Part shown: piece by piece, positions 24,113-31,664 of the stretch
How positions within the stretch are numbered: the first letter of the stretch is position 1
Layout of the letters: each line of letters starts with the position of its first letter
Assembly (NCBI GenBank): GCA_910588135.1
Contig: CAJUOT010000022.1
Location: forward strand, 1 to 40,103
Length of the DNA: 40,103 nucleotides
Origin: an uncultured Oscillospiraceae bacterium
Lineage (GTDB): Bacteria; Bacillota; Clostridia; Oscillospirales; Oscillospiraceae
Direction of reading: 5' to 3'
The notes under the pieces: generated by a model
What the model was told of the DNA's origin: nothing
Database searches by the model: none
The model's input: the letters and a program-made list of their open reading frames with translations, nothing else
Translations under genes and position numbers: made by a program

Positions 24113-25498
24113 ATGAACGATCAGAACGGTTTTGACAACAACGGCGTGTACCACTACAATTACGCCTCCCAGCCCTCCGATCCCTGGGAGCGGCAGGCGC
24201 CTCCCACCCCGCCCCAGCCCCCCAAGAAGAAAAAAAGCGGCGCGGGCAGGGCGGTGGCCCTGGTGCTGTGCTGCGCCCTGGTGGGCGGCGGCGCGGGGGT
24301 TGGCGGAGCGGCGGCCTACGGCGCGCTCTCCGGCGGCACGAAGGAAGAGACCACCATCTACCGCAACGAGGTGGACCCCACCGCCGTAAAGGTGAAGCAG
24401 GCCGACGGCCTCACCCCCATGAGCCTCAGCGAGATCTATGCCGCCTACGCCGACTCCAGCGTGTGCATTTCGGTGACGGGCATGGCCACCAACGGCTGGT
24501 ATCAGCAGCCCACCGCCGGGGCGGGCTCCGGGTTCATCATCAGCGAGGACGGCTATATCATCACCAACTACCACGTCATTGACGGGGCCAACGCCATCAA
24601 GGTGACGCTGAACAACGGCGACACCTATGACGCCAAGCTGGTGGGCGGCGAGGAGCTCAACGACGTGGCGGTGCTGAAGATCGACGGCGTGTCCGGCCTG
24701 AAGCCGGTGGTGCTGGGCGATTCCGACGACCTGGTGGTGGGCGAGCAGGTGTGCACCATCGGCAACGCCCTGGGCACCCTGTCCTTCTCCCAGACCTCCG
24801 GCTTTGTGTCCTCCACCGGGCGGGAGATCACCATGAGCGACGGCACCGTGATGAACAACATGATTCAGACCAACTGCACCATCAACTCCGGCAACTCCGG
24901 CGGCCCCCTCTTTGACAGCTATGGCCGGGTGGTGGGCATCACCTCCGCCAAGCTCAGCAACAACGGCCAGTCCACCCAGGCCGCCATCGAGGGCATCGGC
25001 TTCGCCATCCCCATCAATGATGTCATTGGCATTGTCACCGACTTCATGCAGTACGGTTACGTCACCGGCCGGCCCTATATGGGCATCACGGTGGGCGATG
25101 TGACTGAGAGCGACCAGCAGCGGTTTGGGTTCCCCCAGGGCGCTGTGGTGACCAGCGTGGAGGAGGGGTCCTGCGCCGAGGCGGCGGGACTGAAGCAGGG
25201 CGATGTGATCACCAAGATGGGCGATGCGGAGATCACCGGCATGAACCAGATGATCGCCGTGAAAAACCGGTACAAAGCGGGGCAGACCGTGACCCTGGAG
25301 GTATACCGCTTCGGCGAGACCCTCACCCTGGAACTCACCTTTGACGAGCAGGAGAACAGCACCCAGGAGACCGGCGGACAGGGCCAGCCCCAGGACCCCG
25401 CCCCCCGGCAGACCGCCAGCGGGAACTACGACGAGTACCCCTATGGCGGCGACGACTACTTCAACAGCTTCCCGTGGAACCGCTTCTTCGGGTGGTAA
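24113..25498 (+). CDS. htrA: HtrA/DegP-like serine protease with PDZ domain
   Basis: A 461-residue membrane-anchored S1C protease for extracytoplasmic protein quality control. A hydrophilic cytoplasmic N-terminus rich in Asn/Tyr/Pro (1-42) and a KKKK stop-transfer signal precede one membrane helix (about 49-70). The protease domain has the triad H154 (TNYHVID), D184 (ELNDVAVL) and S262 (NSGNSGGPL). A single PDZ domain (about 330-420; RPYMGITVGD, GLKQGDVITKMG) follows, and a Gln/Pro/Gly/Tyr-rich tail ends in WNRFFGW. The ATG at 24113 has AAGGAG nine bases upstream. The same frame opens at 24017 but without a site. A strong terminator follows. Confidence 0.95.
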   Translation: MNDQNGFDNNGVYHYNYASQPSDPWERQAPPTPPQPPKKKKSGAGRAVALVLCCALVGGGAGVGGAAAYGALSGGTKEETTIYRNEVDPTAVKVKQADGLTPMSLSEIYAAYADSSVCISVTGMATNGWYQQPTAGAGSGFIISEDGYIITNYHVIDGANAIKVTLNNGDTYDAKLVGGEELNDVAVLKIDGVSGLKPVVLGDSDDLVVGEQVCTIGNALGTLSFSQTSGFVSSTGREITMSDGTVMNNMIQTNCTINSGNSGGPLFDSYGRVVGITSAKLSNNGQSTQAAIEGIGFAIPINDVIGIVTDFMQYGYVTGRPYMGITVGDVTESDQQRFGFPQGAVVTSVEEGSCAEAAGLKQGDVITKMGDAEITGMNQMIAVKNRYKAGQTVTLEVYRFGETLTLELTFDEQENSTQETGGQGQPQDPAPRQTASGNYDEYPYGGDDYFNSFPWNRFFGW

Positions 25499-25502
25499 GC
25501 AC

Positions 25503-25539
25503 AAAAAGGGACCCGTGGACTTTCCACGGGCCCCTTTTT
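25503..25539. terminator. Bidirectional terminator after htrA
   Basis: AAAAAGGGACCCGTGGA (25503-25519), loop CTT, TCCACGGGCCCCTTTTT (25523-25539); one A-C mismatch in a 17-bp stem with flanking A and T tracts. It serves htrA on the plus strand. On the minus strand it overlaps the last two bases of the stop codon of the 38-residue gene. Confidence 0.93.
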
Positions 25540-25654
25540 ACGCCGTCATGAGGGCGATCTCGGCTTCTGCCTCTCCCCGGGTGTCCGCGGAAAAGCAGAA
25601 CGCGCCGTCCAGGTATACCTCTACGTGGCCTCTCACAAATTCCATCTCGTACAT
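25538..25654 (-). CDS. Unrecognised 38-residue small protein
   Basis: A short gene easily missed. The minus-strand ATG at 25652-25654 is preceded by AAAGGAG at an ideal eight-base spacing. The 38 codons end in TAA, which overlaps the terminator shared with htrA. The product (MYEMEFVRGHVEVYLDGAF...) is acidic, soluble-looking, and has no cysteine pair or membrane segment. A -10 TATACT lies 53 bases upstream. Codon third positions are GC-rich like those of neighbouring genes. Promoter, ribosome site, frame and terminator together make this a credible complete transcription unit. I recall similar short proteins in other Oscillospiraceae but know no function. Confidence 0.72.
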   Translation of the reverse strand: MYEMEFVRGHVEVYLDGAFCFSADTRGEAEAEIALMTA

Positions 25655-25706
25655 AATGGGTGCTCCTTTCCGCCGGAGGGAGTGCCCTCCCGTTTGCTCT
25701 GGGGAC

Positions 25707-25734
25707 AGTATAGCGGAAAAGAAGTCCGATAAAA
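25707..25734 (-). promoter_or_regulatory. Possible promoter of the 38-residue gene
   Basis: On the minus strand, TATACT (25712-25707) is a good -10. The -35 (TTTTAT, 25734-25729, 16-base spacer) is poor. In the leader a small hairpin, GGAGGG/CCCTCC (25675-25690), precedes the ribosome site. Confidence 0.45.
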
Positions 25735-25746
25735 CGGCATGTTTAA

Positions 25747-25772
25747 GGCCCTCCCCAAAATAGGGGAGGGCC
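25747..25772 (-). terminator. Hairpin after the YhaN-like gene
   Basis: GGCCCTCCCC (25747-25756), six-base loop, GGGGAGGGCC (25763-25772): a perfect 10-bp stem just after the stop of the ATPase gene. On the minus strand the following bases are TTAAAC, a short U-tract, so efficiency is moderate. Confidence 0.6.
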
Positions 25773-25777
25773 CCGCT

Positions 25778-27778
25778 TTACAAAGCGGCAACCGGGACGT
25801 TGTGGGCGCGGGCCCAGTCCGCCTCCCGGTCATGGCAGGAGAAGAGCAGAATCTGCCGCTCTCCGGCCAGCGTTTTGAGACAGTCCAGGGCCAGGGCCAT
25901 CCGCCCGCCGTCGAAGGCGGCCAGCGCGTCGTCCAGCACCAGGGGCGCGCCGGGTACGGTGAGCTGGCACACCGCCAGCCGGACGGCCAGATAGAGCTGC
26001 TCCGCCGTGCCGGTGGACAGGGCCAGGGAGGGGCGGGGGAGGGCGTCCCCCCGCGCTCCGGCCTGGGCGGAGAAGTCCCGGGCCAGGGTGAGCTTGTCCC
26101 ACCGCCCCCCGGTGAGGGCGGCAAACAGCTCCCCCGCCTTCTGGTTCAGCGCCGGGGAAAACCGCTGGCGCAGCTGGTCGTTGGCGGCGGACAGGGCCTC
26201 CAGCGCAGTGGTGAGGGCGTCGTATTCCTCCGTGCGCTGGGCCAGCCGGCCGTCCAGCCCGCTTTTGCGGGCCTCCAGGCTGTCCGGAACGCCCATGTGG
26301 GCCAGCATCCCCTCCGCCCGGGCCAGCTCCTTCTGCACCCAGTCCAATTCCCGCTCCACGGCGGCCAGCTGGGCGGCGGTGGCGGCTTTGGAGGGGGAGG
26401 GGGGATAGAGCATTTCCAGGGTGTCGAAGAGCTGCCCGCCCTGGGCGGCCAGATCGTCCACCCGGCGGCGGGCGGCCTCCGCGGCGGCACGGGCCTGGGC
26501 CGCTTTTGCCAGGGCTTCCCGGTACTCCGCCGCCTGGGCCAGCCAGTCCGCTCCCTCCGGGACGGGGACGGGGGCAAGTTCATCTATATGGCTGCTGTCC
26601 TGCCTGTGCCTGCGGTCACTTAAGAAAATTATCAGCATACCGACACCCCAGCAGACAGCGGCAATTATCAACCAAGGCAAGAGCATCTGAAGGAACCCCA
26701 CTGTCAGGGCCAGCACAACCGCGGCATCATCACTGATCGGCGCATCCCACAGGCAAAATACTGCTACTGCGGATACAGCGATCAGCGCCAGTATAGTCCA
26801 GAGAACCCGGCGGCGGACAACGGACCGCTTAGTCCGCTCCAGTTCCAGTTTCTGACGCTGAATTTCCCGGCGGCGGTTTTCCTCCAGGGCCTCGTCCCGC
26901 TCCCGCTGCCTCTCCTGGGCGAAGGCCCACGCCTCCTCCCCGGTCATCGTCCCGAACACCGGGTGGGGTTTCTCCTCCGGGACGGCCTCTTTGGCCTGCT
27001 CCCATTCCAGATACGCCGCGCCGTAGCGGCGGTTCAGCTCATGCTTTTCGATCCGGGCCCAGATGTCCAAATCGGCCTGGAGCTCCCGCCGCTTTCCCTC
27101 CAGGCGGGCCAGCTCCTGCTCCGCCTCCTCTTTTCTCCGGCGGGTTTCCGCCATCTCCCGGAGGGCGGCCTCCGCTTGGGAGCGCTCCTCCTCCATCTGG
27201 GGGATGAGGCCGTTGGCCCGGTTCAGGCGGCGGCGGTTGCGCCAGTCCTTGAGGGTGCGCTCCACGGCGGAGTAGGACACGGCCTCCTCCCCGGAGGTGG
27301 CCAGGGCGGAGATCCGGGCCTCCAGCTCGCGGCTCTCCCCGATGGCCGCGCCCCCCTGGCCCACAAAGGCGGAACGCAGGTACGCGTCCCGGCCCACCCC
27401 GGTGAGGCGCTCCCCCGCGTTGGCGGCGGTGAGGCCGGGGACCGGGTCGCCGGAGGCGGTATACACCGCCTCGAACCCGCCGAAGGGGCTGGTGCGGGTG
27501 GGGAAGCGGCGCAGGGTGATATCGCTGCCCTCCCACTCCGCTTGCAGCTCGCCCGCCATGGGGGCCCCGGACCAGGGCTGGTAGCGGGTTTTGTCCGCGA
27601 GAAAGCCGGTCTTGTCCCGCTCCCGGGTGTCGATGCCGTAGAGCATGGCCTTCAGGAACCCGGCCCAGGTGGACTTGCCCCCCTCGTTGGGGGCGGTGAT
27701 GACGGTGAGGCCGGGGCCGGGTTCCAGCACCGCGCCGTCCAGCCCGCCGAAGGAGGCGGTCATTTTTTTGATTTTCAT
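25778..27778 (-). CDS. SbcC/Rad50-like AAA ATPase with internal membrane segment (YhaN-like)
   Basis: A 666-residue ABC-type ATPase of the SbcC/Rad50/YhaN group. The N-terminal half-site has the P-loop APNEGGKST (K35). Long coiled coils follow (about 190-320 and 400-560). The C-terminal half-site has the signature LSTGTAEQLYLAVRLAV and Walker B PLVLDDALAAFD. Between the coils, residues about 322-388 hold two strongly hydrophobic stretches of about 20 and 35 residues where SbcC has a zinc hook. DNA coding this part (about 26580-26830) is visibly less GC-rich than its flanks. The ATG overlaps the stop of the nuclease gene (ATGA) and has GGGGAGGA upstream. With that nuclease it should form a DNA end-processing complex, here perhaps tethered to the membrane. 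Confidence 0.88.
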   Translation of the reverse strand: MKIKKMTASFGGLDGAVLEPGPGLTVITAPNEGGKSTWAGFLKAMLYGIDTRERDKTGFLADKTRYQPWSGAPMAGELQAEWEGSDITLRRFPTRTSPFGGFEAVYTASGDPVPGLTAANAGERLTGVGRDAYLRSAFVGQGGAAIGESRELEARISALATSGEEAVSYSAVERTLKDWRNRRRLNRANGLIPQMEEERSQAEAALREMAETRRRKEEAEQELARLEGKRRELQADLDIWARIEKHELNRRYGAAYLEWEQAKEAVPEEKPHPVFGTMTGEEAWAFAQERQRERDEALEENRRREIQRQKLELERTKRSVVRRRVLWTILALIAVSAVAVFCLWDAPISDDAAVVLALTVGFLQMLLPWLIIAAVCWGVGMLIIFLSDRRHRQDSSHIDELAPVPVPEGADWLAQAAEYREALAKAAQARAAAEAARRRVDDLAAQGGQLFDTLEMLYPPSPSKAATAAQLAAVERELDWVQKELARAEGMLAHMGVPDSLEARKSGLDGRLAQRTEEYDALTTALEALSAANDQLRQRFSPALNQKAGELFAALTGGRWDKLTLARDFSAQAGARGDALPRPSLALSTGTAEQLYLAVRLAVCQLTVPGAPLVLDDALAAFDGGRMALALDCLKTLAGERQILLFSCHDREADWARAHNVPVAAL

Positions 27779-28905
27779 GGCCGGATATCCTCCCCTCCCT
27801 CCAGGGCGGCCAGCCCAAACCGGGCGGCCAGCAGGAGCTTGTCCCGCCCGCCTTCCTCCGCGTTTTCCAAGCGGGTTTTCATCTCCCGGAGGAACAGCCC
27901 GGTGAGGGAGTCCTCGTCCGCCCGGGCCCACAGGTCCATGGGCAGGGCGGTGCGGTCTCGCAGCTCCACGTGGAAAAAGTGGGGTGCGGCCTGGGCGGCC
28001 AGCGCCTCCAGATCAGGGGCGCACCGGCTCTCCCCGGTGAGCAGAAGCCGCACCAGATCGGGGCTCTTCTCCTGGGGCAGCGCGTCTGTGAAGGAGCTGA
28101 CCTCCACAGGCTCGATGCGGTACTGCCGCTGGCAGAGGGGGACAAATTTCGCCGCCGCGGGCTGGCCCCCCAGGTCAATCGGGGCCATGGGGGGGCCGTC
28201 CGGCGAGGAGACGCCCAGCCGGGCGCCCTCGCCGAAGGACACGATGAGTGCCCCCTTGGGGCCCAGCTCGTCGAAGCCCCGCCCCTCGGGGCAGCCGGGG
28301 TAGGCCCACAGGGTTCTGCCTGCCCTGCCGCTTCCGGCGGCGTGGATGTGGCCCAGGGCGGCATAGTCCGCGCCGCTTTGCTCCAGGGATTTTGGGGCGA
28401 TGGGCGCGTACCGTCCGGCCGGCCCCACCTCGCCGTGGACACAGAGCAGGTGGAGCTTCCCGTCGTCCGGGGCGGTGAAACCCGCCAGCGGGTCGTCCTC
28501 CCGGTGGGGGGCGGTAAAGGCGCAGCCGTGGACCACACAGTTGAGGGCGGGCAGCTCAACCGCTTCCAGCGCAGACTGTGTAAAGATATGTACATTGTCA
28601 GGCCAGACGGCCTGGGCATAGGGCGATTTCCCGTGGTAATGGTCGTGGTTGCCCGGGGCGATGAACACGGGCACGGCCATGGCCGCCAGGGCGCCGGCCA
28701 GCGCCCGGACGGTTTCGGGGTAGACCCGCTCCCCGTCAAACAGGTCCCCGGGGAGGAGTACCAGATCCGCCCCCTCGTCCCGGGCCAGTCTGGCCAGACG
28801 GGAGGGGATGTCCCGCAGCTCCCGGCGGCGCAGGGCGCTGTTTGGCTGGGAGAGGCCGGACATGGGGGAGTCCAGGTGGAAATCAGAGGCGTGGAGCAGC
28901 TTCAT
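27775..28905 (-). CDS. SbcD/YhaO-like DNA repair metallophosphoesterase
   Basis: A 376-residue calcineurin-type nuclease. Metal-binding motifs run in order: LLHASDFHLDSP (D and H), LLPGDLFDGE, APGNHDHYH, VHGEVG and LGHIHAAG, all intact. It is the YhaO type, paired with the YhaN-like ATPase; an Mre11/SbcD-like Mn2+ nuclease acting on DNA ends or hairpins is the family role. The C-terminal part (about 270-376) is the variable capping and ATPase-binding region. The start is the ATG at 28903-28905, immediately behind GAGGAGGAG. The stop overlaps the ATPase start. ymdB ends 13 bases upstream. Confidence 0.92.
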   Translation of the reverse strand: MKLLHASDFHLDSPMSGLSQPNSALRRRELRDIPSRLARLARDEGADLVLLPGDLFDGERVYPETVRALAGALAAMAVPVFIAPGNHDHYHGKSPYAQAVWPDNVHIFTQSALEAVELPALNCVVHGCAFTAPHREDDPLAGFTAPDDGKLHLLCVHGEVGPAGRYAPIAPKSLEQSGADYAALGHIHAAGSGRAGRTLWAYPGCPEGRGFDELGPKGALIVSFGEGARLGVSSPDGPPMAPIDLGGQPAAAKFVPLCQRQYRIEPVEVSSFTDALPQEKSPDLVRLLLTGESRCAPDLEALAAQAAPHFFHVELRDRTALPMDLWARADEDSLTGLFLREMKTRLENAEEGGRDKLLLAARFGLAALEGGEDIRP

Positions 28906-28918
28906 GGTATCCTCCTCC

Positions 28919-29695
28919 TCAACAGAGATCAACCCGCTGGACGCTGAGGCACCGCCCGACAGAGGCGTCGATGTCAAACAGCACCGCGTTCAGCTTGCAC
29001 GGCCCCGGGGCGGGCTCAAACCGACGGGGCAGCCCGCCCAGAAAGCGGTTGACCGCCTGCTCCGGCTTGATGCCGATGACGGACTGGCTGGGGCCGGTCA
29101 TGCCCAGGTCGGTGACAAAGCCCAACCCCTGGGGCAGCACCTGGCAGTCCGCGGTGGGCACATGGGTATGGGTGCCCCACAGGGCCTGGACCCGCCCGTC
29201 CAGGTGCCAGGCCATGGCCCCCTTTTCGCTGGTGGCCTCGGCATGGAAATCCACCAGGGTGAGGTCGGCGTCGCCCCGCTTTAAAATCTCGTCCATTTTG
29301 ACAAAGGGGTTGTCAAAATTGGTGTCCATAGCCACCCGGCCGATGAGGTCCACCACCCGGATGTGCAGCCCCCTGGGGCCGTCGAACACCCCCCACCCCC
29401 GGCCGGGGGCCCGGGCGGTGTAGTTGGCGGGGCGGATGATGCGGGGGTGGCTGTCCAGGTAGTTTACGATCTGGCGTTTATCCCAGGTATGATTCCCCAT
29501 GGTTATCACATCCGCCCCGGCGGAAAAGATGGCGTCCGCCTGGGCCGGGAGCAGGCCGTTGCAGGCGGCGTTTTCCCCGCACACCACCGTGAAGTCCGCG
29601 CGGTGCGTTTTGCGCAGGGCGGGCAGGCGGCCGGCGAGGAAGTCCACCCCGGAATCCCCCACCACGTCGCCCACGGCCAGTACGTGAATGTTCAT
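28919..29695 (-). CDS. ymdB: YmdB-family metallophosphoesterase (TIGR00282)
   Basis: A 258-residue calcineurin-like phosphodiesterase. VLAVGDVVGDSG, CGENAACNGLL, TMGNHTWDKRQI, LVDFHAEATSEK and WGTHTHVPTAD reproduce the YmdB metal-site blocks. In Bacillus subtilis YmdB hydrolyses 2',3'-cAMP and affects biofilm and motility choices; RNase Y-linked effects are also reported. Length matches the family (about 264). GGAGGG lies eight bases before the ATG at 29693-29695. A strong hairpin with a U-tract sits only about 20 bases upstream of the ATG, so expression may depend on read-through from the DEAD-box gene. Confidence 0.95.
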   Translation of the reverse strand: MNIHVLAVGDVVGDSGVDFLAGRLPALRKTHRADFTVVCGENAACNGLLPAQADAIFSAGADVITMGNHTWDKRQIVNYLDSHPRIIRPANYTARAPGRGWGVFDGPRGLHIRVVDLIGRVAMDTNFDNPFVKMDEILKRGDADLTLVDFHAEATSEKGAMAWHLDGRVQALWGTHTHVPTADCQVLPQGLGFVTDLGMTGPSQSVIGIKPEQAVNRFLGGLPRRFEPAPGPCKLNAVLFDIDASVGRCLSVQRVDLC

Positions 29696-29715
29696 CAAGA
29701 ATCCCTCCAAATAAA

Positions 29716-29741
29716 GGGGCGGACGGTCTGCCGTCCGCCCC
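29716..29741 (-). terminator. Intrinsic terminator between the DEAD-box gene and ymdB
   Basis: GGGGCGGACGG (29716-29726), loop TCTG, CCGTCCGCCCC (29731-29741): a perfect 11-bp stem. On the minus strand it is followed by TTTATTT, a fair U-tract, and then directly by the ymdB ribosome site. It lies 12 bases after the DEAD-box stop. Confidence 0.8.
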
Positions 29742-29753
29742 TTCCGCGTATTT

Positions 29754-30938
29754 CTAGGGCTGCCCCTCCACCAGCATGAGGCAGCCGTCCTTGTCGTACT
29801 TCAGAAGCTGAATCTCCGCCTTGGTGTTCCGGGCGATATCCCGCATTTTCACCGACTCCGTCACCGAGGCCATCAGCGTGTACGCCACGCCGTGCTTCCT
29901 GGCCCGCCCGGTGCGCCCGATGCGGTGGATGTAGTACTCCTGCTCGTCGGGCACGTCGTAGTTGAACACGGCGTCCACGTCGTCAATGTCCAGCCCCCGG
30001 GCGGCCACGTCGGTGGCCACCAGAACCCGCAGCCTGCCGTCTTTAAATTTCTGAAGGGTGCGCTCCCGCTCCCGCTGCTGAATGTCGCCGTGGATGGCCT
30101 CGCAGGAGATGCCCCGCATTTTCAGCAGCCCCGCCAGCCGGTCGGTCATGTTCTTGGTGTTGCAGAAAGCGATGGCCCGGTCGTAGCCGCCGTTCTGGAT
30201 GAGAGCCACCATGGTGTCCAGCTTCTGCTCCCGGCCCATGAGCTCGATGGCGTACTGCTGGATGTCCGGGCGGTTCTCCTCCACCGGGCGGACGGTGATT
30301 TCCGCGGGGTCGCGCTGATACACCCAGGAGATATCCATAACTTCCCGTGATATCGTGGCGGAAAATAACCCCAGGTTGCGGCGGTGGGGCATTTTGTCCA
30401 GGATGCGGGTCACGTCCTGGATGAAGCCCATGTCCAGCATCCGGTCCGCCTCGTCCAGCACCACGGTCTGGACCTTGTCCAATTTCACCGTGCGCCGCTT
30501 CATGTGGTCCATCAGCCGCCCCGGCGTGGCCACCACGATCTGGGGCTTGCTTTTCAGCTGGGTGAGCTGCTTCTCAATGGGCTGGCCGCCGTAGAGGCAC
30601 ACGGTGCGCACTCCCTCCCGGAAAGCGCACAGGTCCCGCAGCTCGTCCCGGATCTGAATGGCCAGCTCCCGGGTGGGGGCCAGGATGAGGGCCTGGACGT
30701 CGCTGGAATCCGGGTCGATGTGCTCCACCATGGGGATGCCGAAGGCGAAGGTCTTGCCGGTGCCGGTGGGGGCCTTGGCCACCACGTCCTTCCAGTCCAT
30801 GAAATAGGGGATGGCCCCGCCCTGGATGGGGGTGGCCTGGGTAAAGCCCTTCTTGTCCAAAGCCTTCATGGTGGCCTCGGACAGGCCCATGTCCTTGTAA
30901 TAATAGGTCTCCTGCACTTGCGCGCCGTTGATCTCCAT
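29754..30938 (-). CDS. DEAD-box ATP-dependent RNA helicase
   Basis: A 394-residue minimal DEAD-box helicase. The Q motif (GFTQATPIQ), motif I APTGTGKT (K62), PTRELA, TPGR, motif II DEAD, motif III SAT, then ATDVAARGLD and HRIGRTGRA cover all core motifs. There is almost no C-terminal extension and no RNA-recognition domain, unlike DeaD/DbpA/CshA, so substrate choice must come from partners. It remodels RNA in ribosome assembly or decay. The ATG at 30936-30938 has AGAGGA about 11 bases upstream. It lies 32 bases after rrf2 on the same strand and likely shares its transcript. Confidence 0.95.
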   Translation of the reverse strand: MEINGAQVQETYYYKDMGLSEATMKALDKKGFTQATPIQGGAIPYFMDWKDVVAKAPTGTGKTFAFGIPMVEHIDPDSSDVQALILAPTRELAIQIRDELRDLCAFREGVRTVCLYGGQPIEKQLTQLKSKPQIVVATPGRLMDHMKRRTVKLDKVQTVVLDEADRMLDMGFIQDVTRILDKMPHRRNLGLFSATISREVMDISWVYQRDPAEITVRPVEENRPDIQQYAIELMGREQKLDTMVALIQNGGYDRAIAFCNTKNMTDRLAGLLKMRGISCEAIHGDIQQRERERTLQKFKDGRLRVLVATDVAARGLDIDDVDAVFNYDVPDEQEYYIHRIGRTGRARKHGVAYTLMASVTESVKMRDIARNTKAEIQLLKYDKDGCLMLVEGQP

Positions 30939-30970
30939 ATGGGGTGATTCCTCTCAAGTAAAGTGTATGG

Positions 30971-31414
30971 TCAGGGACAGGGGGTGGGGCCGCCATGCCC
31001 CTGCCGCGTGTGCTGCCGCTCCACCAGGTCGGCCAGGGTGGTGTGGTCCACCACGGCGGACACGGCCTTATGAATGTCCTGCCACAGCTCCACCGTCACG
31101 CAGTCACAGCTGTGCTCGCAGTAGCCGCCGTCGGTGGCGCACTCCACCGGGGCCAGATCGCCCTCCAGGGGGCGGAGAATGTCGCCCACGGAGTACTCCT
31201 CCGGCCGCCGGGTGAGCAGGTAGCCGCCCCCGGCCCCCCGCACCGAACGCACGAGGCCGGCCTTCGCCAGGGGGGTGACAATCTGCTCCAGGTATTTGTC
31301 GCTGAGCTGCTGCCTGCGGGCCGCGTCCCGCAGGGAGACGGGGCCGCTGTGCGTGTGCTGGGCGATATCGACCATCAAGCGAAGGGCATACCGCCCTTTC
31401 GTGGAAATTTTCAT
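30971..31414 (-). CDS. Rrf2-family transcriptional regulator with cysteine cluster
   Basis: A 147-residue winged-helix regulator. MKISTKGRYALRLMVDIA opens the DNA-binding domain, with the recognition segment LSDKYLEQIVTPL and wing VRGAGGGYLL. Cysteines at 92, 99, 103 and 105 lie where IscR/NsrR-type members bind an Fe-S cluster, so redox or Fe-S sensing is likely; cysteine- or iron-sensing relatives are alternatives. GGAGGG is seven bases before the ATG at 31412-31414. The gene is divergent from rnfC across 250 bases holding both promoters and a perfect palindrome, which makes rnf and itself probable targets. No iscS/iscU follows, so it is not the usual isc-linked IscR context. Confidence 0.92.
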   Translation of the reverse strand: MKISTKGRYALRLMVDIAQHTHSGPVSLRDAARRQQLSDKYLEQIVTPLAKAGLVRSVRGAGGGYLLTRRPEEYSVGDILRPLEGDLAPVECATDGGYCEHSCDCVTVELWQDIHKAVSAVVDHTTLADLVERQHTRQGHGGPTPCP

Positions 31415-31440
31415 GGGGGTCCCTCCATTCGTCCTCATTA

Positions 31441-31469
31441 AAAATACCACAACTGCGATGGGAATTCAA
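31441..31469 (-). promoter_or_regulatory. Predicted rrf2 promoter
   Basis: On the minus strand, TTGAAT (31469-31464), 17 bases, TATTTT (31446-31441) with extended TGG. The leader would be about 20 bases, ending in the GGAGGG site. Confidence 0.6.
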
Positions 31470-31482
31470 GGGACAAATCCCA

Positions 31483-31497
31483 CGCCAAAGTTTGGCG
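31483..31497. promoter_or_regulatory. Perfect 7-1-7 palindrome between rrf2 and rnf promoters
   Basis: CGCCAAA, G, TTTGGCG (31483-31497), upstream of both -35 elements: 13 bases from that of rrf2 and 32 from that of rnfC. It is flanked by two direct copies of GGGACAA (31470-31476, 31498-31504). Position and symmetry suggest a regulator-binding site shared by the divergent genes. The binding protein is not proven; the adjacent Rrf2 protein is the obvious candidate. Confidence 0.5.
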
Positions 31498-31529
31498 GGG
31501 ACAACCGGCGGATTTGAGCACATTTTCCC

Positions 31530-31557
31530 TTGCGTTTGACGGGGGACGTGGTATAAT
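31530..31557 (+). promoter_or_regulatory. Predicted rnf operon promoter
   Basis: TTGCGT (31530-31535), 16 bases, TATAAT (31552-31557), with an extended TGG before the -10. The strong -10 compensates for a poor -35. The leader is about 100 bases to the rnfC start. Confidence 0.72.
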
Positions 31558-31574
31558 GTATCCTACCTGATTGG

Positions 31575-31630
31575 GCGTTCCCCCGTCCGGCCCTTTATGG
31601 ACAGGGACGCCGCCCGCCCACCCGGCGGGC
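31575..31630 (+). promoter_or_regulatory. Two tandem stem-loops in the rnfC leader
   Basis: Stem 1 pairs GCGTTCCC..GTCC (31575-31588) with GGAC.GGGACGC (31599-31610), with small internal loops. Stem 2 pairs GCCCGCC (31612-31618) with GGCGGGC (31624-31630). Neither is followed by a U-run, so they are not terminators. They may stabilise the mRNA or bind a regulator. They end about 22 bases before AGGAGG. Confidence 0.5.
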
Positions 31631-31664
31631 CAAGGCAAGAGAAACAACATAAGGAGGAGACAAT

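Noticed and set aside
31470..31504. Two GGGACAA direct repeats flanking the rrf2-rnf palindrome, considered as a separate operator
   Set aside because: Only seven bases each in GC-rich DNA; not distinguishable from chance without genome-wide counts.
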